A DNA stretch of 22,265 nt from an uncultured Clostridium sp. (GTDB taxonomy: Bacteria > Bacillota > Clostridia > Lachnospirales > Lachnospiraceae), in contig CAMEWU010000007.1 in NCBI GenBank assembly GCA_945946715.1, positions 1 to 22,265 on the forward strand, given 5' to 3'. The notes beneath the pieces were generated by a model. The model saw nothing but the letters and a program-made list of their open reading frames with translations. It was not told the origin of the DNA and ran no database searches. This document shows, piece after piece, positions 1 to 6,082 of this stretch (the stretch's first letter is position 1; every line of letters starts with the position of its first letter). The translations under genes were made by a program, and so were the position numbers.

Positions 1-177
1 CTACGCCATGCGTACCTCGTCTTCGCTCCGCTGCGACTCGGTATAGGGCTGCGCCGGGAGGCTACGCCATGCGTACCTCGTCTTCGCTCCGCTGCGACTC
101 GGTATAGGGCTGCGCCGGGAGGCTACGCCATGCGTACCTCGTCTTCGCTCCGCTGCGACTCGGTATAGGGCTGCGCC
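1..177. repeat. 61-bp GC-rich tandem repeat, about 2.9 copies
   Basis: A unit beginning CTACGCCATGCGTACC and ending GCGCCGGGAGG recurs with an exact 61-base period at 1, 62 and 123. The visible copies are identical, and the third is cut after about 55 bases. The unit is 41/61 G+C (67%), far above the coding DNA around it. Each copy holds a small hairpin (TACGC-CAT-GCGTA, 2-14 in copy one). The array runs off the left edge, so the true copy number is unknown. A period of 61 shifts the reading frame each copy, so it is not a protein repeat. There are no unique spacers, so it is not CRISPR. It is probably a dispersed intergenic repeat of the host genome. Confidence 0.95.
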
Positions 178-182
178 CTATA
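164..182. other. Perfect palindrome at the repeat-array boundary
   Basis: TATAGGGC (164-171) and GCCCTATA (175-182) form a perfect 8-bp stem around TGC. The left arm is inside the last repeat unit. The right arm exists only because the array gives way to CTATA here in place of GGGAGG, so the palindrome is peculiar to the array end. Its last base is the first base of the larger palindrome that follows. Confidence 0.7.
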
Positions 183-247
183 AGAACAGATAATGACAGA
201 TGGAGGCGAATGCAAGCATTCTCTCACATCTATCATTATCTGTTCTT
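182..247. repeat. 66-bp near-perfect palindrome upstream of the SCIFF gene
   Basis: The outer arms 182-202 and 227-247 pair over 21 positions with one mismatch (C197/A232, which becomes a G-U pair if the other strand is transcribed). Inside, GAGG (203-206) faces TCTC (222-225), and GAATGC (208-213) faces GCATTC (216-221). The whole element can therefore fold into one long hairpin of about 30 pairs. No clear T-run follows on the + strand, which argues against a simple terminator for that strand. It could be a mobile repeat of MITE or REP type, the end of an upstream transcript, or a regulator site, since its right arm touches the candidate promoter of the peptide gene. Confidence 0.8.
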
Positions 248-274
248 GCATGGCTTGGAAAAGTATGATATACT
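246..274 (+). promoter_or_regulatory. Candidate sigma-A promoter of the SCIFF operon
   Basis: TTGCAT (246-251) and TATACT (269-274) are separated by 17 bases. The -10 matches the consensus at 5 of 6 positions, the -35 at only 3 of 6. A start near 281 would give a leader of about 30 bases carrying the AAAGGAGG ribosome site. The -35 overlaps the right arm of the 66-bp palindrome. Confidence 0.4.
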
Positions 275-309
275 CATGGGAGCTATAAAGTTAAAGGAGG
301 ATTTTTTCG

Positions 310-453
310 ATGAAGCACGTTAAGACTTTAACCAATAAGACATTAAAAAGTACTATGGAAAAAGGCGGTTGCGGTGAGTGCCAGACTTCTTGTCAGTCAG
401 CTTGCAAAACCTCTTGTACCGTTGGAAATCAGACCTGCGAGAATAAGAGATAA
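310..453 (+). CDS. scfA: SCIFF ranthipeptide precursor (six-cysteine peptide)
   Basis: This 47-residue peptide is the precursor of a ribosomally made, thioether-bridged peptide (ranthipeptide, SCIFF family). The sequence shows a basic leader starting MKHVKTLTNKTLK, a GG at 19-20, and six cysteines at 21, 24, 28, 32, 36 and 43. The core CGECQTSCQSACKTSCTVGN (21-40) is the family hallmark and lies next to its maturase. A strong AAAGGAGG (293-300) sits 9 bases before the ATG. In the related CteA/CteB system a thioether joins a Cys to a downstream Thr; by family analogy the Cys32/Thr37 pair here is a candidate. No dedicated exporter or protease is adjacent. Family work links ranthipeptides to population-density signalling in clostridia; the role here is unknown. 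Confidence 0.96.
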   Translation: MKHVKTLTNKTLKSTMEKGGCGECQTSCQSACKTSCTVGNQTCENKR

Positions 454-476
454 TCCGTGTTAGATGAAGCGTAAGC

Positions 477-512
477 AGAAGAGAGGACTGCAATTGAGCT
501 GTCCTCTCTTCT
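477..512 (+). terminator. Strong hairpin between SCIFF peptide and maturase genes
   Basis: AGAAGAGAGGAC (477-488) and GTCCTCTCTTCT (501-512) form a perfect 12-bp stem with a 12-base loop. It lies 24 bases after the peptide stop codon. Only a loose T-rich stretch follows (ATGTTGTGTTAT), so termination would be partial. The likely effect is more peptide mRNA than maturase mRNA, either by attenuation or by protecting the 3' end of the short message. Confidence 0.6.
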
Positions 513-526
513 ATGTTGTGTTATAA

Positions 527-555
527 TTGACCGATAGATAGTGCGTCGGTTGAAT
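527..555 (+). promoter_or_regulatory. Weak candidate promoter before the maturase gene
   Basis: TTGACC (527-532; 5/6 match) and TTGAAT (550-555; 4/6 match) are 17 bases apart. A start near 562 would leave almost no leader before the AGGAG at 564-568, so this may be chance. Read-through from the peptide promoter is the main alternative. Confidence 0.22.
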
Positions 556-574
556 GATAGTTTAGGAGAAAATT

Positions 575-1972
575 GTGATTCATCAGTATAAGAACAATGG
601 CTATAATATTGTAATGGACGTGTGCAGTGGAGCGGTACATGTGGTAGATGATATTACCTATGATGTTATAGCTGTGTATGAGAAGAATAACGAAGTTAAT
701 AAGGCTACAAATCTGGATGTACTGGAGAACAGTCTGCCCGCATATACAAGAGATGATTTGAAAGAAGCATTGGATGAGGTTGAGGAATTAAAGAGCAATG
801 GTGAACTGTTTGCGGAAGACGTATATAAAGAGTTTGTCCTTGACTTTAAGAGACGAAAGACAGTAGTTAAGGCATTGTGCCTTCATATTGCCCATGACTG
901 TAATCTGGGATGCCGATACTGTTTTGCGGAAGAAGGCGAGTATCATGGTGACCGTTCATTAATGAGCCTGGAAGTAGGTAAACAGGCATTGGATTTTCTG
1001 GTAGCGAATTCAGGAAACCGCAGGAATCTGGAAGTGGATTTCTTTGGTGGGGAACCGACCATGAACTTTGAGGTAGTGAAGGAACTGGTTCGTTATGGCA
1101 GAAGCTTAGAGGAACCGCATCATAAGAATTTTCGCTTTACATTAACAACCAATGGAATCCTGTTAAATGATGAGATTATGGAGTTTGCCAATAAAGAAAT
1201 GGCAAATGTGGTATTGAGCATTGATGGAAGAAAGTCAGTAAATGACTATATGCGACCGGCACGAAATGGGAAAAGCACTTATGATATCATTGTACCGAAG
1301 TTTCAGAAGTTTGCGGAACTGAGAAATCAGACCAATTACTATGTGCGGGGGACATTTACCCATCATAATCTGGACTTTTCTGAGGATGTCCTTCATTTAG
1401 CAGATTTGGGATTTAAGCAGATTTCTGTAGAACCGGTAGTTGCACCTCCGGAGGAACCATATGCCATTCAGGAGGCAGATTTGCCACAGCTTATGGACGA
1501 GTACGATAAGCTGGCTAAGGAAATGGTAAAACGGGAAAAGGAAGGAAATGGATTTAACTTCTTCCATTTTATGATAGATTTAACACAGGGACCATGTGTG
1601 GCAAAGCGATTGTCCGGATGTGGTTCGGGAACGGAATATCTGGCAGTCACCCCATGGGGAGATTTGTATCCTTGTCATCAGTTTGTAGGACAAGAGCAAT
1701 TCAAGCTGGGAAATGTCTATGATGGTATACAGGCAGAAGAAATCCGGGATGAGTTTAAGCTTTGTAATGTATATGCAAAGGAAAAGTGCAGAAATTGTTT
1801 TGCACGGTTTTATTGTAGTGGCGGCTGTGCTGCCAATTCCTATAATTTTCATGGCAGCATTTTAGATGCCTATGACATCGGGTGCGAATTACAGAAAAAG
1901 CGGATAGAATGTGCCATTATGATAAAGGCTGCGTTGGCAGACCAGGAAGAAAAGGAGAAAGAAGAAGCATGA
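575..1972 (+). CDS. scfB: SCIFF maturase, radical SAM/SPASM thioether-forming enzyme
   Basis: This 465-residue enzyme installs Cys-to-Thr-type thioether bridges in the neighbouring six-cysteine peptide. Residues 1-90 form the N-terminal peptide-recognition part typical of the family. The radical SAM cluster motif is C109-N-L-G-C113-R-Y-C116, followed by the SAM-contacting GGEP at 158-161. The C-terminal SPASM region supplies cysteines for two auxiliary iron-sulfur clusters (341, 349, 367, 397, 405, 408, 414, 418, 437), with the signature CRNCFARFYCSGGC. The start is GTG, chosen because AGGAG at 564-568 is 6 bases upstream and no better start exists nearby. The stop overlaps the secDF start (ATGA), so maturase and Sec-subunit translation may be coupled. 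Confidence 0.95.
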   Translation: MIHQYKNNGYNIVMDVCSGAVHVVDDITYDVIAVYEKNNEVNKATNLDVLENSLPAYTRDDLKEALDEVEELKSNGELFAEDVYKEFVLDFKRRKTVVKALCLHIAHDCNLGCRYCFAEEGEYHGDRSLMSLEVGKQALDFLVANSGNRRNLEVDFFGGEPTMNFEVVKELVRYGRSLEEPHHKNFRFTLTTNGILLNDEIMEFANKEMANVVLSIDGRKSVNDYMRPARNGKSTYDIIVPKFQKFAELRNQTNYYVRGTFTHHNLDFSEDVLHLADLGFKQISVEPVVAPPEEPYAIQEADLPQLMDEYDKLAKEMVKREKEGNGFNFFHFMIDLTQGPCVAKRLSGCGSGTEYLAVTPWGDLYPCHQFVGQEQFKLGNVYDGIQAEEIRDEFKLCNVYAKEKCRNCFARFYCSGGCAANSYNFHGSILDAYDIGCELQKKRIECAIMIKAALADQEEKEKEEA

Positions 1973-4170
1973 AGAATCAAAAGGTAAAGAGTTTGCTGGT
2001 AATCGTGCTGTTCTTACTGATAACCGTAGGATGTGCCTATATTGATTTATATGGTTTGATGGGTTCCGGTAAAGCAGAGGATATCACACTGGGTCTGGAT
2101 CTGGCTGGTGGTGTCAGCATAACTTATGAAATCGAGGACAAAGATGCCTCAGCAGAAGATATTGCAGATACGGTATACCGTTTACAAAAACGTGTTGAGG
2201 AGTATAGCAAGGAAGGCGAAGTTTATAAACAGGGAGATAACCGAATTGCAATCGAGATTCCGGGCGTGGAAAATGCTAATGAGATTCTGGAAGAGTTAGG
2301 TAAACCGGGTGCCTTGGAATTCCTTGATCCTGACAATTATAGTTTGTTTGCAAGTGGACAAGAATATGAAACAGTTTTGACCGGTGCAGACATTGAAATG
2401 GCTCAGGCAGCCATTGATAATTCCAGCGGAACCAATGAATATCTAGTACAACTGGAATTCGGGGATGCCGGTGCACAGCGGTTTGCAGAAGCTACAGCAG
2501 CGAATATCGGCAATCCAATTTATATTATTTATAATGGTGAAGTAGTAAGTTACCCGACGGTTAAGAGTGCGATTACAGATGGTGCCTGTGTAATCGATAA
2601 TATGGAAGATTATGAATCGGCAGATGCTCTGGCAACTACCATCCGAATTGGTGCATTGCCACTGGAACTGAAAGAATTACAGTCTAATATAGTAGGTGCA
2701 AAATTAGGTGAAGATGCCATTGAGACTTCTTTACTTGCCGGATTAATTGGTTTGGCTTTGATTGCAGTCATTATGATTTTTGTATACCGTTTCCCAGGAC
2801 TGGTTTCTGTATTTTCATTAATCAGTTATACAATTTTAATGGTATTATGCCTGAATCTGTTTGATGTTACCCTGACATTACCGGGTATTGCAGGTATTCT
2901 GTTATCCATTGGTATGGCTGTGGATGCTAATGTTATTATATTTACACGTATTAAGGAAGAGATTACAGCAGGGAAGTCTGTGAAACTGGCAGTACAGGGT
3001 GGATTTCAGAAGGCAATGTCTGCGATTCTGGATGGTAACATTACAACCTTGATTGCGGCAGCAGTATTGTGGATGATGGCTTCCGGATCTGTGAAGGGAT
3101 TTGCGCAGACTTTGGCATTGGGTATTGTTTTATCCATGTTTACAGCATTAGTAGTAACCAAGTTGCTGTTAAATGCATTTGTAGAGTTAGGTGCAGATAA
3201 TCCGAAGTTCTTTGGTAAAATTAAGGAACGTAAAGTGCGGGATTATGTGAAGAACAGCAAGGTTTGTTTTGTGATTTCTGCATTAATAATTATTACAGGT
3301 TTTGTATTCCTTCCATTGAATAAAAATAATGAAAATATTGGACATGTGTTGAATTTCAGTATGGAATTCATGGGTGGTACTTCTATGACAGTAGAATTCG
3401 ATAAGACTTATACTTTAGCTGAAGCAGAGGCAGAGATTCTACCGGTACTGACAGAAGCAACCGGTGTTCCGGGTTCTGAAATACAGTTGCAGAATGTTCA
3501 GAATTCTACATCATTGATTATTAAGACACCGCAATTGACACTGGAGCAGCGCCAGGCAGCAGAAGCAGCTTTGGAGGAGAACTTTACGGTAAATAATTTC
3601 TCATTAGAGAATATAAGTTCAACAGTAAGTAAGGAAATGCAAAGAGATGCCATTGTATCTGTTGTGTTTGCCACATTGTTAATGTTGGTATACATCGCAT
3701 TACGATTTAAGGATGTCCGCTTTGGTGCCAGTGCTGTATTGGCATTGTTACATGATGTACTCTTTGTATTTACCTTATATGCAGTAGCGCAGTTATCAGT
3801 AGGTAATACATTTATTGCATGTATGCTGACAATTGTAGGTTATTCTATTAATGCAACCATTATCATCTTTGACCGAATTCGTGAGAATTTGAAGTTTATG
3901 GATGAGAAGAAGGTTGGCTTAAAACAGATTGTAAACACCAGTATTACTCAGACATTTACCCGAAGTATTTATACAAACCTGACAACCTTTGTTATGGTAT
4001 TGGCATTGTATATTGTGGGAGTTTCGTCAATTAAGGAGTTTGCTTTGGCATTGATGGTAGGTGTATTGGGAGGTACTTATTCATCAATTTGTATTACCGG
4101 TCCGTTGTGGTATTATATGAGAACGAAAATCGGGAAAAAGAAAACATCAGATGGCAATGCTGTTGTGTAA
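1969..4170 (+). CDS. secDF: Fused SecD-SecF protein-export subunit
   Basis: This 733-residue membrane protein uses the proton gradient to help SecYEG-SecA complete protein export. TM1 is at about 8-26. A large SecD exterior domain follows, then membrane helices with GIAGILLSIGMAVDANVIIF (D319 in VDAN). The SecF half starts near 430 with a new TM segment, an exterior domain, and GYSINATIIIFDRIREN. I place the start at ATG 1969 (ATGA overlap with scfB, AAAGGAG at 1951-1957), not at the earlier in-frame ATG 1882, which lies inside scfB. Fusion of SecD and SecF is seen in several Firmicutes. Odd point: the SecF motif usually reads N-D-T, but here residue 629 is Ala; the conserved Arg is present at 665. 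Confidence 0.96.
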   Translation: MKNQKVKSLLVIVLFLLITVGCAYIDLYGLMGSGKAEDITLGLDLAGGVSITYEIEDKDASAEDIADTVYRLQKRVEEYSKEGEVYKQGDNRIAIEIPGVENANEILEELGKPGALEFLDPDNYSLFASGQEYETVLTGADIEMAQAAIDNSSGTNEYLVQLEFGDAGAQRFAEATAANIGNPIYIIYNGEVVSYPTVKSAITDGACVIDNMEDYESADALATTIRIGALPLELKELQSNIVGAKLGEDAIETSLLAGLIGLALIAVIMIFVYRFPGLVSVFSLISYTILMVLCLNLFDVTLTLPGIAGILLSIGMAVDANVIIFTRIKEEITAGKSVKLAVQGGFQKAMSAILDGNITTLIAAAVLWMMASGSVKGFAQTLALGIVLSMFTALVVTKLLLNAFVELGADNPKFFGKIKERKVRDYVKNSKVCFVISALIIITGFVFLPLNKNNENIGHVLNFSMEFMGGTSMTVEFDKTYTLAEAEAEILPVLTEATGVPGSEIQLQNVQNSTSLIIKTPQLTLEQRQAAEAALEENFTVNNFSLENISSTVSKEMQRDAIVSVVFATLLMLVYIALRFKDVRFGASAVLALLHDVLFVFTLYAVAQLSVGNTFIACMLTIVGYSINATIIIFDRIRENLKFMDEKKVGLKQIVNTSITQTFTRSIYTNLTTFVMVLALYIVGVSSIKEFALALMVGVLGGTYSSICITGPLWYYMRTKIGKKKTSDGNAVV

Positions 4171-4181
4171 ATAATGTAAGA

Positions 4182-4219
4182 ACAAGGCTGTTCGGATGGG
4201 GAAATCTGAACAGCCTTGT
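4182..4219 (+). terminator. Hairpin between secDF and recJ
   Basis: ACAAGGCTGTTC (4182-4193) and GAACAGCCTTGT (4208-4219) pair perfectly over 12 bp with a 14-base loop. Only a short TTTT lies beyond (4224-4227), so it is a weak or partial terminator. The GTGAGG ribosome site of recJ (4218-4223) overlaps the foot of the right arm, so folding could also limit recJ translation. Confidence 0.5.
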
Positions 4220-4231
4220 GAGGTTTTGAAC

Positions 4232-6022
4232 ATGAAAGAAAAATGGATTTTACTAAACAAGAAGGCTGATTTTTATCAGTTGGCGGATCAATTTCATATC
4301 GACCCGGTGATTGCAAGGGTTATTCGAAACCGGGATATCATTACGGAAGCGGATTTTCAGCGATATCTGAATGATGATACTACTTTGTATGATCCTTATT
4401 TATTGAAGGATATGAGAAAAGGTGTTGAAATAATTAAAAATGCAATTGCCCAACAGGAAAAAATCCGAATTATTTCCGATTATGATGTAGATGGAATCAT
4501 GTCCAATTATATTCTCTATCAGGCATTACACCGTTGCGGTGCAAATGTGGATTACCGGGTGCCGGATCGAATCACAGACGGTTATGGAATGAATGAAGGG
4601 ATGGTTCGGGAGGCATATGAAGCAGGGATTCGGGTACTGTTAACCTGCGATAATGGGATTTCAGCACTGCTTCCAATTGCATATGCAAAAAATCTGGGTA
4701 TGACAGTGGTTGTGACGGATCATCATGATATTCCTTTTGAATATGACGAGGAAGAGAAGAAGGAGTATATTCAGTCAGTTGCAGATGCGGTGATTGATCC
4801 AAAGCAACCGGATTGTGACTATCCGTTCCAAGAACTTTGCGGTGCAGGAGTTGCTTATAAATTTGTACAGGTTCTTTATCAGGAATGCGGTATTGATAAA
4901 ATAGAGGCAGATGAATTCATTGAATTTGTTGCCATGGCAACTGTTTGTGATGTGATGCCTTTACGAGATGAAAACCGGATACTGGTACGTCGGGGATTGG
5001 AAGAATTAAACCGGACTGGCAATTTTGGACTTCGGGCGTTGATAAAGGTAAATGAGCTTAGTACTCAGAAGGTAATGTCTTATCATCTGGGATTTGTGCT
5101 GGGACCATGTATCAATGCTACAGGACGACTGGAAAATGCAAAGCTGGCACTGGAACTGTTGCTGGAACAAAATTATGATCAGGCATTAATAACGGCAGAA
5201 CGATTGAAAATTCTGAATGATGAACGAAAAGAATTGACCCAGAAGGGTATTGAGGCGGCCATAGAACAGATAGAAACTACTTCATTATCAGAGGACCGGG
5301 TGCTGGTGGTTTATCTTCCGAATACCCATGAAAGTCTGGCAGGAATCATTGCCGGGAGGATACGGGAACGGTATTATCGTCCAACTCTTATTTTGACAGA
5401 TTCAGAAGAAGGCTTGTTAAAAGGGTCTGGCCGTTCCATAGATGGATATAATATGTATGAGGCATTAACAGAATGCAGGGAATTGCTGGTGAAATTTGGT
5501 GGACATCCAATGGCAGCAGGGTTCAGTATTCAGGCAAAGGATCTGGAGTATTTCCGTCATAAGTTAAATATATTGTGTGAGTTATCAGATGAGGATTTGA
5601 CCCCTAAATTATATATAGATGTTCCAATGCCAATTGATTATATTCGGTTTGATTTGATTGATCAGTTAGAGTTGCTGGAGCCATTTGGCAAAGGAAATGA
5701 GAAACCGGTTTTTGCACAGAAAAATATAAAGGTCCGGTCCGCAAAAGTTCTGGGCAGGAATGGAAATCTGCTGAAACTGGAACTGGAAAGTGAAACCGGT
5801 GCAAAGATAGAAGGCATTTACTTTGAAGTAGAAGAATTCATGGAAAATATTAAGCGTTGGTTTGGAGAAGCAGAATGGGATCAGATGATGAAAGGCTGGC
5901 TGAATACAGTAGCACTTGATATTGCTTATTATCCTACAACCAATGAATTTAATGGTATGCGTGCTTTGCAGATTGTAATTAAGAGCTATTTACCCCATAC
6001 CCTTGATTTTTCAAAGGAATAA
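4232..6022 (+). CDS. recJ: Single-stranded-DNA exonuclease RecJ
   Basis: This 596-residue DHH-family nuclease is expected to degrade single-stranded DNA 5'->3' in recombination and mismatch or base-excision repair. Metal-binding motifs are visible in order: SDYDVDG (D83, D85, D87), CDNG (D140), DHH (163-165), DVMPLRDENR, and the DHHA1 motif GGHPMAAGF from 423. A C-terminal OB-like domain follows. I chose ATG 4232 over the upstream in-frame ATG 4196 because the latter lies in the loop of the intergenic hairpin and would add 12 residues unlike the family, whereas MKEKWILLNK is a usual RecJ opening. In many Clostridia an apt gene sits between recJ and relA; here only 60 bases separate them and apt is absent. 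Confidence 0.94.
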   Translation: MKEKWILLNKKADFYQLADQFHIDPVIARVIRNRDIITEADFQRYLNDDTTLYDPYLLKDMRKGVEIIKNAIAQQEKIRIISDYDVDGIMSNYILYQALHRCGANVDYRVPDRITDGYGMNEGMVREAYEAGIRVLLTCDNGISALLPIAYAKNLGMTVVVTDHHDIPFEYDEEEKKEYIQSVADAVIDPKQPDCDYPFQELCGAGVAYKFVQVLYQECGIDKIEADEFIEFVAMATVCDVMPLRDENRILVRRGLEELNRTGNFGLRALIKVNELSTQKVMSYHLGFVLGPCINATGRLENAKLALELLLEQNYDQALITAERLKILNDERKELTQKGIEAAIEQIETTSLSEDRVLVVYLPNTHESLAGIIAGRIRERYYRPTLILTDSEEGLLKGSGRSIDGYNMYEALTECRELLVKFGGHPMAAGFSIQAKDLEYFRHKLNILCELSDEDLTPKLYIDVPMPIDYIRFDLIDQLELLEPFGKGNEKPVFAQKNIKVRSAKVLGRNGNLLKLELESETGAKIEGIYFEVEEFMENIKRWFGEAEWDQMMKGWLNTVALDIAYYPTTNEFNGMRALQIVIKSYLPHTLDFSKE

Positions 6023-6082
6023 CCGTATACTGATACAAACGAAAGAGAGTTTGAGAGCATAGGAAAGTGTGGTGACAATCCC

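Noticed and set aside
1..177. CRISPR array or coding repeat
   Set aside because: The 61-base units are joined directly with no variable spacers, and the period is not a multiple of three.
1882..1968. Upstream in-frame extension of secDF
   Set aside because: It lies inside scfB, has no fitting ribosome site, and would put a polar stretch before TM1. ATG 1969 has AAAGGAG and the ATGA overlap.
4196..4231. Earlier recJ start
   Set aside because: The ATG is in the loop of a 12-bp hairpin, and the added residues are simply the translated right arm of that stem.
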